A stretch of 34,210 nucleotides of DNA from Novosphingobium organovorum (GCF_022832435.1 NZ_JALHLF010000026.1:1-34210), one strand, 5' to 3'. Positions 1 through 8,600 are shown, counted from the first letter of the stretch. A program made the numbers and translations. The notes: generated by a model from the sequence alone, not told the origin.

Positions 1-837
1 GTGCGGCGCGAGGCGCAGGCGCGCAAGGAAGCCAAGCAGGGGCGCGACAAGGCGGGCCGGGCCTATGCGGCGGGAGGATCGCAGGCGACGATTCTGCTCG
101 GGCGCCAGGCCGAACGGGCCCAGAACAGCGGCGCGCGGCTCGACCAGCTGGCCGAGCGCCAGCAGGGCGAAGCGTCGGAGCGGCTCGCCGCGGCGCGCGA
201 GCAGGTCGAGGTGCTGGTGCCGATCGCGATTCGCCTGCCTTCGCCGGCGGTACCCTCGGGCGCGCGGGTGCTTGCCTGCGAGGAGCTCGTGTTCGAGCGC
301 GAGGGGCGGCGTTTCGGCCCCTGGACACTGACGCTCACAGGCCCCGAGCGCGTGGCGCTGACCGGTGCGAACGGGGTGGGCAAGTCGACTTTGCTGCGGC
401 TGCTGACCGGCGATCTGGCACCCACGGCGGGCCGCGTGCAGCGCGGCACAGGGCGGATCGCGTGGTTCGACCAGCATCTGGGGCAGCTGGACAGCCGGGG
501 CGACATTCTTGCCAATTATCGCCGCGCCAACCCGCACGAGCCGGAGGAGACCGCGCGTGCGACGCTGGCGCGCTTCGGCTTTCGCGGGGAACGGGCGTTG
601 CAGGCGGTCGACACGCTGTCGGGGGGCGAGCGGCTGCGCGCCGGGCTCGCCTGCCTTGCGGGCGGCGGCGAGCCGCCCTGGCTGCTGGTGCTCGACGAGC
701 CGACCAACCATCTCGACATTGCGGGGCTCGAACTGCTCGAACAGGCGCTGGTGGGCTTTACCGGGGCGCTGCTGGTGGTGAGCCACGATGCGGCCTTCCT
801 CGAGGCGATCGGGATAACGCGGCGTGTGGAGCTCTAA
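1..837 (+). CDS. ABC-F family ATP-binding protein, C-terminal part (5' truncated by window)
   Basis: The reading frame is open at the left edge, so the gtg at position 1 is probably an internal codon. The visible 278 residues hold a charged interdomain linker (about residues 1-75) and then one complete ATP-binding domain. That domain has Walker A GANGVGKST (about 122-130), the signature LSGGERLRAGLA, Walker B LLVLDEPTNHLD and the H-loop VVSHD. The LDEPTNHLD form and the absence of membrane segments are typical of ABC-F proteins, which act on ribosomes in translation or antibiotic protection rather than in transport. The TAA stop at 835-837 overlaps the tail of the convergent minus-strand glycosyltransferase gene by four bases. 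The specific subfamily cannot be told without the N-terminal domain. No functional link to the hydrogenase genes is apparent. Confidence 0.85.
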   Translation: MRREAQARKEAKQGRDKAGRAYAAGGSQATILLGRQAERAQNSGARLDQLAERQQGEASERLAAAREQVEVLVPIAIRLPSPAVPSGARVLACEELVFEREGRRFGPWTLTLTGPERVALTGANGVGKSTLLRLLTGDLAPTAGRVQRGTGRIAWFDQHLGQLDSRGDILANYRRANPHEPEETARATLARFGFRGERALQAVDTLSGGERLRAGLACLAGGGEPPWLLVLDEPTNHLDIAGLELLEQALVGFTGALLVVSHDAAFLEAIGITRRVEL

Positions 838-3059
838 TCCACGTCGAAGGCTTCGGGCGCGCGGCCTTCGACGTGGCGCGCGTGCATCGTGGCAAAGGCG
901 CTTTCGACCCGGCGGGTATAGGCCTGGGTGTCGAACAGGGGACAGGTCAGCCGGTTGGCGGCCAACCGCGCGCGCAGTTCGGCAAGGCGTTCGGGGTGGC
1001 GCGCGAGGGCGAGCGCCACGGCTTCGTAGTCGGCCGCGCTGGTCGTGGCGAGTTCGGGCAGGCCCGCGGCGGTGACCAGGCTGGCCGCCACGCGCGCGGC
1101 GAACTGATCGCCGCAGCGGGTGAGCACGGGAAGCCCGGCCCACAGGGCATCGCTCGCGGTGGTGTGCGCGTTGACCGCGAAGGTATCGAGGAACAGGTCG
1201 GCGAGCGCGAGCCGGCCCAGATGTTCGCCGTGCGCGATTGCGGGGGCGAAGACCAGCCGGGCCGGATCGATCCCGCGCGCCCTGGCTTCCCGCGTGAGAT
1301 TGACTTCGGCCCACGGGTTGGAACGCAGCAGCCACAGCACAGAGCCCTCGACCGCGCCGAGCAGCCGCATCCAGATGTCCCATTCGGCGGGCGAGATCTT
1401 GTAGGTGTGGTTGAAGCTGGCGAAGACGAACCCGGTTTCGGGCAGGCCATGCGCGGCGCGCCCGCCGCTGTCGGGTACGATGGTGCGGGTGTTGTCGTTG
1501 GCCTGGTAGCACCCCGCCAGCCGCACGATCTTCTCGCTGAAGGCGCGCTCGCCGCCTTGTGGCAAGGCGATGGCATCGGCGATGAAATAGTCCATGCAGG
1601 CGTGTCCCAGCGTGCCGGGGTAGCCCATGTAGCTGACCTGGACCGGCGCCAGCCGGTGCCCGAAGACGCGCGTGCGCGTGCCGCGCGTGTACCCCTTGAG
1701 ATCGATCGCGATATCGAGGTTGTCCGCCCTGGCGCGCGCGGCGATGTCCTCGTCGGTCATCGCGCCGATCTCGACAAAGGCGTCGACCTCGCCCTTGAGC
1801 CGGGCGCGCCAGGCGTCTTCCTCGCGCTGCGGGCCATAGCTGTAGAGCCGGACCTCGAAGCGTTCGCGGTCATGCTCGCGAAACAGCCCGCTCATCAGAT
1901 ACAGGGTCGCGTGGTTATGAAAGTCGGCCGAGAAGTAGCCCAGGCGAATGCGCCCGTCGGGGGCCGGGGCGGGGGTTGGAAGCGTTGCGGGGGCAGGCGG
2001 AAACATCCGCCGCGCGCAGGCGCGCGAGCGCTCGAACTGGTGCAGCGCATCGTCGCAGAACGGCAGCGAGGCGAAGGGCTGCACCGCCGATACGTCGGAC
2101 AGGCGCGTCAGCGCGTATTCGCCGCGCGCGTGCCAGTCGCACATGTGGGCTTCCTCGAACAGCGCCTGGAGCCGGGCCGAGGCGTCGTTGGGTTCGCGCA
2201 GCAGGGCGGCGCGGAAGGAGGCCACGGCGTCGGGCAGCCGCCCTTTGAGGATCAGCGCCTTGCCCCGGTTGACCATGGCCTTGGTGTTGCCGGGCGCAAT
2301 CACCAGCGCCCGCTCGAAGAAGTCGAGCGCGGCATCGATCCGGTCGAGCGCGAGCAGTTCGCCGCCCAGGTTGTTGATCGCATCGCCATGGTCGGGGCGC
2401 AGGTGGATGGCCCATTCGTAGCAGGCGATGGCGTCCTCGCGCCGGCCCAGCTTCGCATTGAGATTGCCCAGGTTGTAGTAGGCATCGACATAGTCCGGAT
2501 CGATCGCGAGGGCCTGCGCGAAGTAGTGCGCGGCCTCTTCGTCGCGCCCGGCCTGTTCGAGCAGGTTGGCGAGGTTGTAGCGCGCATCGGCATAGACCGG
2601 CGCGCGCGCGATGACCTCGCGGTAGGTCGCCTCGGCGGCGTCCTCGTCGCCCTCGCGGCGCAGCGCGATGGCCAGGTTGTTGTAGCTGGCATAGGCGTTG
2701 GGATCGGCGGCGATGGCGGCGCGAAAGGCGTCGCGCGCGCCCGGGTTGTCCCCGATCGCCAGCAGCGCGGCGCCATAGAGGTTCTGCACTCCGTGCGAAT
2801 GGGGAAAGTCTCGTGCGAGCCGGGCGCCTTCCTGCGCGGCTTCCTGCATGCGCCCGTCGCGATAGGCGCTGACCAGCGCATCGAAGCGGTGCTGCGCCGG
2901 GGTTCCGGCCGGTTCGTCGAGCGCGCGCAGCGCGGCGCGCGCGCGCGTGTTGTTGGGGTGGCGTTGCAGGACGTCGTGATAGATCGCGCGGGCGGCATCG
3001 GCATCGCCGCGCTTGGCCGCGCCCTTGGCCTTGATAAGTAACGTTTCCAAGCCGCTCAT
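834..3059 (-). CDS. TPR-repeat GT41 glycosyltransferase (O-GlcNAc transferase/SPINDLY-like)
   Basis: This is a 741-residue protein. The first 330 residues or so are tetratricopeptide repeats with regularly spaced motifs such as [16 protein letters not shown] and [16 protein letters not shown]. The C-terminal half matches the GT41 catalytic region: it opens at [14 protein letters not shown], contains [19 protein letters not shown], and ends with [20 protein letters not shown]. The family transfers a sugar from a nucleotide sugar to Ser/Thr of proteins, and the TPR superhelix usually recruits the target. I chose ATG at 3059 (MSGLETLL) because GGAAGGA lies 11 bases upstream. The frame extends to 3356, but that extension is low-complexity and would cover the hupS promoter. 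The gene is divergent from hupS and convergent with the ABC-F gene. Its target protein and sugar donor are unknown. Confidence 0.85.
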   Translation of the reverse strand: MSGLETLLIKAKGAAKRGDADAARAIYHDVLQRHPNNTRARAALRALDEPAGTPAQHRFDALVSAYRDGRMQEAAQEGARLARDFPHSHGVQNLYGAALLAIGDNPGARDAFRAAIAADPNAYASYNNLAIALRREGDEDAAEATYREVIARAPVYADARYNLANLLEQAGRDEEAAHYFAQALAIDPDYVDAYYNLGNLNAKLGRREDAIACYEWAIHLRPDHGDAINNLGGELLALDRIDAALDFFERALVIAPGNTKAMVNRGKALILKGRLPDAVASFRAALLREPNDASARLQALFEEAHMCDWHARGEYALTRLSDVSAVQPFASLPFCDDALHQFERSRACARRMFPPAPATLPTPAPAPDGRIRLGYFSADFHNHATLYLMSGLFREHDRERFEVRLYSYGPQREEDAWRARLKGEVDAFVEIGAMTDEDIAARARADNLDIAIDLKGYTRGTRTRVFGHRLAPVQVSYMGYPGTLGHACMDYFIADAIALPQGGERAFSEKIVRLAGCYQANDNTRTIVPDSGGRAAHGLPETGFVFASFNHTYKISPAEWDIWMRLLGAVEGSVLWLLRSNPWAEVNLTREARARGIDPARLVFAPAIAHGEHLGRLALADLFLDTFAVNAHTTASDALWAGLPVLTRCGDQFAARVAASLVTAAGLPELATTSAADYEAVALALARHPERLAELRARLAANRLTCPLFDTQAYTRRVESAFATMHARHVEGRAPEAFDVD

Positions 3060-3196
3060 GGCTGCGCAAGTCCTTCCCCAAGGCCTGTGACGCATCGAGC
3101 GATAGAGGAACGTGGTGGACGCGCCGTGTGCGCGCTCTTCCGCACAACTCCGTAGGGCCGTCACCGGAGGCCGTCGATCGGAGGGGTGCGATCTTG

Positions 3197-3210
3197 CTTT
3201 CCACCCTGGA
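3197..3210 (+). promoter_or_regulatory. Candidate activator (HoxA/HupR) site upstream of hupS
   Basis: CTTTCCA-CCC-TGGA forms an inverted motif (TCCA-N3-TGGA) centred at 3205, 63 bases upstream of the GG of the sigma-54 promoter. The same CTTTCCA-N3-TGGA arrangement occurs upstream of the hupD sigma-54 promoter (7661-7674). NtrC-type activators normally bind about 80-150 bases upstream of the start site, so the position fits. Assignment to the HoxA/HupR protein of this cluster is inference. Confidence 0.4.
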
Positions 3211-3266
3211 AGGCCCGCTTCCACCACGGCGAGGGCGGGGCGGGAAAATCGGCTCTTTGCGGTCTT

Positions 3267-3282
3267 TGGCACGCCTCTTGCT
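3267..3282 (+). promoter_or_regulatory. Sigma-54 (-24/-12) promoter of hupSLEC
   Basis: The sequence TGGCACGCCTCTTGCT matches the sigma-54 consensus TGGCACG-N4-TTGCW at every defined position. The invariant GG (3268-3269) and GC (3280-3281) are separated by exactly ten bases. Transcription would start near 3293, leaving a leader of about 48 bases before the hupS ATG. The cluster encodes an NtrC-type regulator with an intact GAFTGA loop, as needed to activate such a promoter. No promoter for the divergent glycosyltransferase could be picked out in the same 281-base gap (3060-3340). Confidence 0.9.
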
Positions 3283-3340
3283 AATAAGCCCGGACACAGG
3301 AATTCACCGAGTAACTCGAAGAACCGGGGAAGGCGGCCGA

Positions 3341-4453
3341 ATGGCAACCGAAACATTTTATGACGTGATGCGGCGTCAGGGTATTACCCGCCGCAGTTTC
3401 AACAAGTTCTGCTCGCTTACGGCCGCAGCCCTGGGGCTCAGTCCGGCCCACGCCGACGAGATCCGCCACGCGATGGAGACCAAGCCGCGCCTTCCGGTGC
3501 TCTGGCTCCACGGCCTGGAATGCACCTGCTGCTCGGAAAGCTTCATCCGCTCGGCGCATCCGCTGGCCAAGGATGTCATCCTCTCGATGATCAGCCTCGA
3601 CTACGACGATACGCTGATGGCCGCCGCCGGACACCAAGCCGAGGCGATCATCGCCGAGACGATCGAGAAGTACGATGGCAACTTCATCCTCGCGGTGGAA
3701 GGCAATCCGCCGCTCAACCAGGAAGGCATGAGCTGCATCATCGGCGGGCGCCCGTTCCTCGAACAGCTCAAGGAAGCGGCCGATCACTGCAAGGCGATCA
3801 TCTCCTGGGGCTCGTGTGCCTCGTGGGGCTGCGTCCAGGCCGCAAGGCCCAACCCGACCCAGGCGACCCCGGTGCACAAGGTGCCGGGCCTTGCCGACAA
3901 GCCGATCATCAAGGTGCCCGGCTGCCCGCCGATCGCCGAAGTCATGACCGGCGTCATCAGCTACATCCTCACCTTCGACCGCTTCCCCGAACTCGACAAC
4001 CAGGGGCGCCCGAAGATGTTCTATTCGCAGCGCATCCACGACAAGTGCTACCGTCGGCCGCACTTCGATGCCGGGCAGTTCGTCGAGCATTTCGACGATG
4101 AGGGCGCGCGCAAGGGCTACTGCCTCTACAAGGTGGGCTGCAAGGGCCCGACGACCTACAACGCCTGCTCGACGGTGCGCTGGAACGGTGGGCTGTCGTT
4201 CCCGATCCAGGCCGGCCACGGTTGCCTGGGCTGCTCGGAAGACGGCTTCTGGGACAAGGGTAGTTTCTACGACCGGCTGACCGACATCAACGGCTTCGGG
4301 ATCGAGGCCAACGCCGACCAGATCGGCGGCGCGGCGGCCGGGTTGGTGGGAGCCGGCGTGATCGCCCACGCCGCGGCGAGCGCGGTCAAGCGCGCGCGTT
4401 CGAAGGACGCACCCTCCTCCGACACTTCCAAAAATACGCATGAGGACGCCTGA
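3341..4453 (+). CDS. hupS: Uptake [NiFe]-hydrogenase small subunit, Tat-exported, oxygen-tolerant type
   Basis: This 370-residue protein carries the electron-transferring iron-sulfur clusters of the membrane-bound H2-oxidising enzyme. A twin-arginine signal (ITRRSFNKF, residues 15-23) is followed by a hydrophobic stretch and a likely cut after AHA (residue 38). The proximal-cluster region has C61, C63 and C64 (ECTCCSES), then C159 and C164 (GSCASWGC), then C195. C63 and C164 are the two extra cysteines that support the [4Fe-3S] cluster of oxygen-tolerant group 1d enzymes. H233, C236, C261 and C267 fit the distal cluster, and C276, C295 and C298 the medial [3Fe-4S] cluster. A glycine/alanine-rich hydrophobic segment at about 329-349 is the membrane anchor. 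The ATG at 3341 is chosen because GGGGAAGG lies about seven bases upstream and the Tat signal starts there. It is followed two bases later by hupL. Confidence 0.97.
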   Translation: MATETFYDVMRRQGITRRSFNKFCSLTAAALGLSPAHADEIRHAMETKPRLPVLWLHGLECTCCSESFIRSAHPLAKDVILSMISLDYDDTLMAAAGHQAEAIIAETIEKYDGNFILAVEGNPPLNQEGMSCIIGGRPFLEQLKEAADHCKAIISWGSCASWGCVQAARPNPTQATPVHKVPGLADKPIIKVPGCPPIAEVMTGVISYILTFDRFPELDNQGRPKMFYSQRIHDKCYRRPHFDAGQFVEHFDDEGARKGYCLYKVGCKGPTTYNACSTVRWNGGLSFPIQAGHGCLGCSEDGFWDKGSFYDRLTDINGFGIEANADQIGGAAAGLVGAGVIAHAAASAVKRARSKDAPSSDTSKNTHEDA

Positions 4454-4455
4454 GC

Positions 4456-6255
4456 ATGGTCACGCTCGCCACGCCTAACGGCTACACACTCGACAATTCG
4501 GGCAAGCGCGTCGTCGTCGATCCCGTCACCCGCATCGAAGGGCACATGCGCTGCGAGGTCAATCTCGACAGCAACAACGTGATCCGCAACGCGGTCTCCA
4601 CCGGGACCATGTGGCGCGGGCTCGAGGTGATCGTGAAGGGCCGCGATCCGCGCGACGCCTGGGCTTTCGTCCAGCGCATCTGCGGGGTGTGCACCGGCAC
4701 CCACGCGCTCACCTCGGTGCGCGCGGTGGAGAACGCGCTGGGCATCGCCATTCCCGAGAACGCGAACTCGATCCGCAACATCATGCAGCTCTCGCTGCAG
4801 GTCCACGATCACCTCGTCCACTTCTACCATCTCCACGCGCTCGACTGGGTCAACCCGGTCAACGCGCTCAAGGCCGACCCCAAGGCGACCAGCGAGTTGC
4901 AGCAGATGGTCTCGCCCAGCCACCCCAACTCCTCGCCGGGCTACTTCCGCGACATCCAGACGCGCCTGAAGAAGTTCGTCGAGAGCGGGCAGCTTGGCCC
5001 GTTCAAGAACGGCTACTGGACCAACCCGGCCTACAAGCTGCCGCCCGAGGCGGACCTCATGGCGGTGACGCACTACCTCGAGGCGCTGGACTTCCAGCGC
5101 GAGATCATGACCGTGCGCACGATCTTCGGCGGCAAGGACATCCACCCCAACTGGCTGGTGGGCGGCGTGCCGTGCGCGATCAACATCGATGGCGACATGG
5201 CCGCGGGCGCGCCGATCAACATGGTCTCGCTCGATTACGTGCGCAAGATCACCCAGAAGTGCATCGATTTCGTCAAGAACGTCTACGTTCCTGACGTCAT
5301 CGCGATCGGCAAGTTCTACAAGACTTGGCTCTACGGTGCGGGCCTGTCGAACAAGGCGCTGATGGCCTATGGCGACATTCCCGACAGGGCCAACGACTAC
5401 AGCCCGGCCAACCTGATGATGCCGCACGGCGCCATCGTCGACGGCAAGCTGACCGACATTCACCCGGTCGACCTCACCGATCCCGAACAGGTGCAGGAAT
5501 TCGTGCCGCACTCGTGGTATTCCTACCCCGATGAAAGCAAGGGCCTGCACCCCTGGGACGGGATCACCGAGCCCAACTACGTGCTGGGTCCCAAGGCAAA
5601 GGGCACCTCGACCCGGATCGAGGAGCTGGACGAGGGCGCCAAGTATTCGTGGATCAAGGCGCCGCGCTGGCGCGGCCACGCGATGGAAGTGGGGCCGCTG
5701 GCGCGCTACATCATCGGCTACCAGCAGGGTCGCAAGGACATCAAGGAGCAGGTCGACGGGTGCCTTTCCGCGCTCGGCCTGCCGATGGAGGCGCTGTTCT
5801 CGACGCTGGGCCGCACCGCCGCGCGCGCGCTCGAGGCGCAGTGGGCCGCCGAAACGCAGCTCTACTTCGTCGACAAGCTGATCGCCAACATCAAGGCGGG
5901 CGACGTGGCGACCGCCAACACCGCCAAGTTCGATCCGGCGACCTGGCCGAGCGAGGTCAAGGGCGTGGGCTTCACCGAGGCGCCGCGCGGCGCGCTGGCG
6001 CACTGGATCCGCATCAAGGACGGCAAGATCGAGAACTACCAGTGCGTCGTGCCCACCACCTGGAACGGCACCCCGCGCGACAACGAGGGCAATATCGGCA
6101 CTTTCGAAGCCTCGCTGCTCGACACCAAGGTCGAACGGGCCGAAGAGCCGGTGGAAATCCTGCGCACGCTGCACAGCTTCGATCCGTGCCTGGCCTGCTC
6201 GACCCACGTGATGGGCCCCGACGGGGAAGAGCTGACCAAGGTTCAGGTGCGTTGA
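4456..6255 (+). CDS. hupL: Uptake [NiFe]-hydrogenase large subunit
   Basis: This 599-residue catalytic subunit holds the NiFe(CN)2CO active site where H2 is split. The N-terminal nickel-binding motif RICGVC (C76, C79) and the C-terminal motif DPCLACSTH (C578, C581, H584) are intact. Fifteen residues beginning with Val-Met-Gly follow H584. This is the extension removed by the HupD protease after nickel insertion. The protein has no signal peptide, so it should cross the membrane with HupS by the Tat route. The start has GAGGA nine bases upstream and lies two bases after the hupS stop. Length and motifs fit group 1 uptake enzymes throughout. Confidence 0.98.
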   Translation: MVTLATPNGYTLDNSGKRVVVDPVTRIEGHMRCEVNLDSNNVIRNAVSTGTMWRGLEVIVKGRDPRDAWAFVQRICGVCTGTHALTSVRAVENALGIAIPENANSIRNIMQLSLQVHDHLVHFYHLHALDWVNPVNALKADPKATSELQQMVSPSHPNSSPGYFRDIQTRLKKFVESGQLGPFKNGYWTNPAYKLPPEADLMAVTHYLEALDFQREIMTVRTIFGGKDIHPNWLVGGVPCAINIDGDMAAGAPINMVSLDYVRKITQKCIDFVKNVYVPDVIAIGKFYKTWLYGAGLSNKALMAYGDIPDRANDYSPANLMMPHGAIVDGKLTDIHPVDLTDPEQVQEFVPHSWYSYPDESKGLHPWDGITEPNYVLGPKAKGTSTRIEELDEGAKYSWIKAPRWRGHAMEVGPLARYIIGYQQGRKDIKEQVDGCLSALGLPMEALFSTLGRTAARALEAQWAAETQLYFVDKLIANIKAGDVATANTAKFDPATWPSEVKGVGFTEAPRGALAHWIRIKDGKIENYQCVVPTTWNGTPRDNEGNIGTFEASLLDTKVERAEEPVEILRTLHSFDPCLACSTHVMGPDGEELTKVQVR

Positions 6256-6272
6256 GAAAAGGAATGATGACG

Positions 6273-6860
6273 ATGTTCGAACGCCTTCCCACTTCCCCGC
6301 GCGCCGCCGCAACGGCCGGTGCGCTTGCGCTTGGCCTCGTGGCAAGCCCCGCGCTGGCCCATCCCGGCCACCTCGAGAGCGGCTTTTCGGCCGGGCTCGC
6401 GCATCCCTTCCTCGGGCTCGACCACCTCCTGGCGATGCTGGCGGTGGGCCTGTGGGCCGCGACCCGCAAGCCGAGCGAGGCCTGGCAGGCCCCGGCGGTG
6501 TTCATGGGCTGCCTGACGCTGGGCGGCGTGCTGGGCCTCCTCACCGGGCCGATCGCCATGGTCGAGCCGCTGATCGCGGGTTCGCTGCTGGTCTTCTCCG
6601 CGCTGCTGCTGGCCGCGCCGCTGGTGTCCAACCGTGTCGGCCTTGCGATGATCGGGCTTTTCGCGCTGGTCCACGGGCAGGCCCACGGCGCCGAGACGAC
6701 GGGCGCGGTGGCGACTTTCTTCGCGGGTTTCCTGATCGCCTCGGGCGTGCTCCACGCGCTGGGCTGGAAGATGGGCTCGAGCCTGTTCGCTTCGGCGCCC
6801 GCACGCTGGATCGCAGGGCTGGGTATCGGCGGCGCGGGTCTCGCGCTCGCGCTGTCCTGA
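6273..6860 (+). CDS. hupE: HupE/UreJ-family nickel permease
   Basis: This is a small hydrophobic protein of about 195 residues. Its signal-peptide-like N-terminus ends in SPALA, so the mature protein would begin HPGH. Next comes HPFLGLDH, the HX5DH pattern characteristic of HupE/UreJ transporters, and then five to six further hydrophobic segments with a second histidine group (ALVHGQAHG). The family is linked to nickel uptake for hydrogenase or urease. Three ATGs cluster at 6264, 6267 and 6273. I chose 6273 because AAGGA sits nine bases upstream, whereas 6264 abuts it. The gene lies between hupL and hupC, while rhizobial clusters usually place hupE after hupD. Loss of the signal-like segment by processing is inferred. 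Confidence 0.9.
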   Translation: MFERLPTSPRAAATAGALALGLVASPALAHPGHLESGFSAGLAHPFLGLDHLLAMLAVGLWAATRKPSEAWQAPAVFMGCLTLGGVLGLLTGPIAMVEPLIAGSLLVFSALLLAAPLVSNRVGLAMIGLFALVHGQAHGAETTGAVATFFAGFLIASGVLHALGWKMGSSLFASAPARWIAGLGIGGAGLALALS

Positions 6861-6885
6861 TCGTCGGGAACGGGAGGAGTTCCTC

Positions 6886-7587
6886 ATGGCCAGCAGTCCC
6901 GCTCCGGCCGAGCGCGTCCAGTCGGTCTACGTCTACGAGGCGCCGGTGCGCCTGTGGCACTGGATCAACGCGCTGGCGATCCTGGCGCTGTGCGTCACCG
7001 GCTACCTGATCGGCAAGCCGCTGCCCGCGATCGGCGGCGAGCCTTACGCGCACTTCCTGTTCGGCAAGATCCGCTTCGTCCACTTCGTCTCGGGGCAGAT
7101 CCTGCTCGTCGGCTTTGCGCTGCGCGTCTACTGGGCCTTCGTGGGCAACGTTCACGCGCGCGAGCTGTTCTTCATTCCGGTCACCCGCGCACCGTTCTGG
7201 AAGGAAGTCTTCTACGAACTCAAGTGCTACATGCTCATGAAGAAGAGCGCGAAGACATATGCCGGGCACAATCCGCTGGCGCAGATCTCGATCCACCTGC
7301 TGTTCGTGTGGGGCATCGTCTTCATGCTGGTCACCGGCCTTGCGCTTTATGGCGAGGGTGAGGGGCCGGGCGTGATCCACACGCTGTTCACCAGCTGGGT
7401 GATCCCGCTGTTCGGCGAAAGCCAGGACGTGCACACCTGGCACCACCTGGGCATGTGGGTGATCGTCTCGTTCGTTATCGTGCACATCTACGCCGCGGTG
7501 CGCGACGACATCCTCAGCCGCCATTCGAGCATTTCCTCGATGGTGTCTGGCTGGAAGACCTTCGAAGGGGGGCGCCCCCGTCACTGA
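6886..7587 (+). CDS. hupC: Ni/Fe-hydrogenase b-type cytochrome subunit
   Basis: This 233-residue integral membrane protein of the HupC/HyaC family has four hydrophobic helices. Histidines lie where the family binds two b hemes: RLWHWINALAI in helix 1, FVHFVSGQ in helix 2, and HTWHHLGMWV through VIVHIY in the last part. It accepts electrons from HupS and passes them to quinone, and it anchors the HupSL dimer at the membrane. The ATG follows GGGAGGAGT by about six bases. It is the last gene before a 296-base non-coding gap that contains a hairpin and the hupD promoter, so it probably ends the structural-gene transcript. Confidence 0.95.
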   Translation: MASSPAPAERVQSVYVYEAPVRLWHWINALAILALCVTGYLIGKPLPAIGGEPYAHFLFGKIRFVHFVSGQILLVGFALRVYWAFVGNVHARELFFIPVTRAPFWKEVFYELKCYMLMKKSAKTYAGHNPLAQISIHLLFVWGIVFMLVTGLALYGEGEGPGVIHTLFTSWVIPLFGESQDVHTWHHLGMWVIVSFVIVHIYAAVRDDILSRHSSISSMVSGWKTFEGGRPRH

Positions 7588-7607
7588 GCGGGAAGCCTGG
7601 CCTTTCG

Positions 7608-7625
7608 CGAAGCGCCGGCGCTTCG
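7608..7625 (+). terminator. Terminator-like hairpin after hupC
   Basis: CGAAGCGCC followed directly by GGCGCTTCG is a perfect 18-base palindrome starting 21 bases after the hupC stop. As RNA it would fold as a seven-pair GC-rich stem with a CCGG loop. The following bases (TTCTGCTGCT) are only moderately U-rich, so termination may be partial. Partial read-through into hupD is therefore possible. Confidence 0.5.
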
Positions 7626-7634
7626 TTCTGCTGC

Positions 7635-7669
7635 TATGGAAAGATCGATTGCAGCAATCTCTTTCCATA
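7635..7669 (+). repeat. Long bulged inverted repeat upstream of the hupD promoter
   Basis: The left arm TATGGAAAGA-TC-GATTGC and the right arm GCAATC-TCTTTCCATA pair fully around a single central A, apart from a two-base TC bulge. The stem is AT-rich compared with the surroundings and lacks a following T tract, so a classical terminator is unlikely. It lies roughly 95-128 bases upstream of the -24 element. It contains two of the four TGGAAAG/CTTTCCA heptamers found in this gap, so a protein-binding role is more likely. Confidence 0.6.
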
Positions 7670-7674
7670 TTGGA
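7661..7674 (+). promoter_or_regulatory. Candidate activator (HoxA/HupR) site upstream of hupD
   Basis: CTTTCCA-TAT-TGGA repeats the arrangement seen upstream of hupS, with the same three-base spacing. Its centre (7669) is 94 bases upstream of the sigma-54 GG. This is 31 bases further than in the hupS case, about three helical turns, so both sites would face the same side of the DNA. Further heptamers of the same sequence family lie at 7637-7643, 7751-7757 and 7809-7815. Binding by HoxA/HupR is inferred. Confidence 0.4.
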
Positions 7675-7761
7675 TACTTTCTTTTCAGTTTCGCGAACTC
7701 GATTTGACCGCAGGCTCGTGCGGCAAAGGATTTCAGCGCGTTGGTACGACTGGAAAGGAAC

Positions 7762-7777
7762 TGGCACGTGCCTTGCT
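7762..7777 (+). promoter_or_regulatory. Sigma-54 (-24/-12) promoter of the hupD-hypF operon
   Basis: TGGCACGTGCCTTGCT is a second full match to the sigma-54 consensus, with GG at 7763-7764 and GC at 7775-7776, ten bases apart. The predicted start near 7788 gives a leader of about 95 bases before the hupD ATG at 7884. Downstream genes follow with overlaps or very short gaps to 25086, so this promoter may drive maturation, sensing and regulatory genes together. Confidence 0.9.
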
Positions 7778-7883
7778 ATCAAGGCTAGTGATGAAATCTG
7801 GCAAGAGACTTTCCAGTGTGTGCGCGGCGCTTACTGTGGCCGCCGCCGCTGGTCGGGTCCGGATGCCGGGAGAAAGCGAAAAC

Positions 7884-8600
7884 ATGGCTGCCATAGGTGA
7901 CAAGACCCCGTCCGTGCTCGTGCTGGGCATCGGCAATCTGCTGTGGGCCGACGAAGGCTTCGGCGTGCGCGCGGTCGAACACCTCCACCGCCACTGGGAA
8001 TTTCCCGAAAACGTGCGTCTGCTCGACGGCGGGACCCAGGGGCTCTACCTCATCCAGACCATCCGCGAGGCCGACGTGCTCGTGGTGTTCGACGCGGTCG
8101 ACTACGGGCTCGAGCCGGGCACGATGAAGCGCGTCGAAGGCGACGAGGTGCCCAAGTTCCTGGGCGCCAAGAAGGTCTCGCTGCACCAGACCGGCTTTCA
8201 GGAAGTGCTGATGATGGCCGAAGTGCTGGGCGATCCGATCGTCCACCAGCTGCTCATCGGCGTCCAGCCGGTCGAACTGGAGGACTACGGCGGCTCGCTG
8301 CGCCCGCAAGTGCGTGACAAGATCGAGCCGGCCATCGCCCTCGCGCTCGAATACCTCGAAGGTTTCGGGATCAAGGCCGTGCGCCGCGCCCGTCCGCTGG
8401 CCGACGAGCAGGGGATCGGCTGTCTCGAGATGGTGCTCGAACGCTACGAAGCCGAACGCCCCGATGCGGCCAGCGCGCCGCGCCATGGCGACGAGCGCGT
8501 GCTGTCCACCGGCGGCTTCGTCCCGCCTGCCGATTTCGACGCCGAGATCGCCGAGCTGGTGGCGCAGGTTCCGGCCGCTGGCGCCGGGGAGTCGCGCTGA
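7884..8600 (+). CDS. hupD: Hydrogenase maturation endopeptidase with extended C-terminus
   Basis: The product is a 238-residue HupD/HyaD protease that removes the HupL C-terminal extension after nickel insertion. The N-terminal VLVLGIGNLLWADEGFGVR contains the conserved Glu24, followed by the Asp of VFDAVD (Asp70) and the His of LHQTGF (His101), which fit the metal-sensing ligands of the family. Most homologues have about 195-205 residues. Here roughly the last 40 residues, a polar tail, are extra. I preferred ATG 7884 because GGGAG lies upstream and the conserved region starts immediately. An in-frame ATG at 7863 is possible. The one at 7791 would leave almost no leader. The stop overlaps the hupF start (ATGA). 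Confidence 0.93.
   Translation: MAAIGDKTPSVLVLGIGNLLWADEGFGVRAVEHLHRHWEFPENVRLLDGGTQGLYLIQTIREADVLVVFDAVDYGLEPGTMKRVEGDEVPKFLGAKKVSLHQTGFQEVLMMAEVLGDPIVHQLLIGVQPVELEDYGGSLRPQVRDKIEPAIALALEYLEGFGIKAVRRARPLADEQGIGCLEMVLERYEAERPDAASAPRHGDERVLSTGGFVPPADFDAEIAELVAQVPAAGAGESR

Noticed and set aside
462..3041. Long plus-strand open frame (859 residues) opposite the GT41 gene
   Set aside because: It has no recognisable domain, is rich in Arg/Gly/Ala as expected of antisense frames in GC-rich DNA, and covers a well-supported TPR/GT41 gene.
3128..3340. N-terminal extension of hupS to 3128
   Set aside because: It would precede the sigma-54 promoter and place 71 low-complexity residues before the Tat signal.
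7791..7883. Upstream ATG that would give HupD a signal-like N-terminus
   Set aside because: It starts about three bases after the predicted sigma-54 start site and HupD acts in the cytoplasm. The conserved family start is at 7884.
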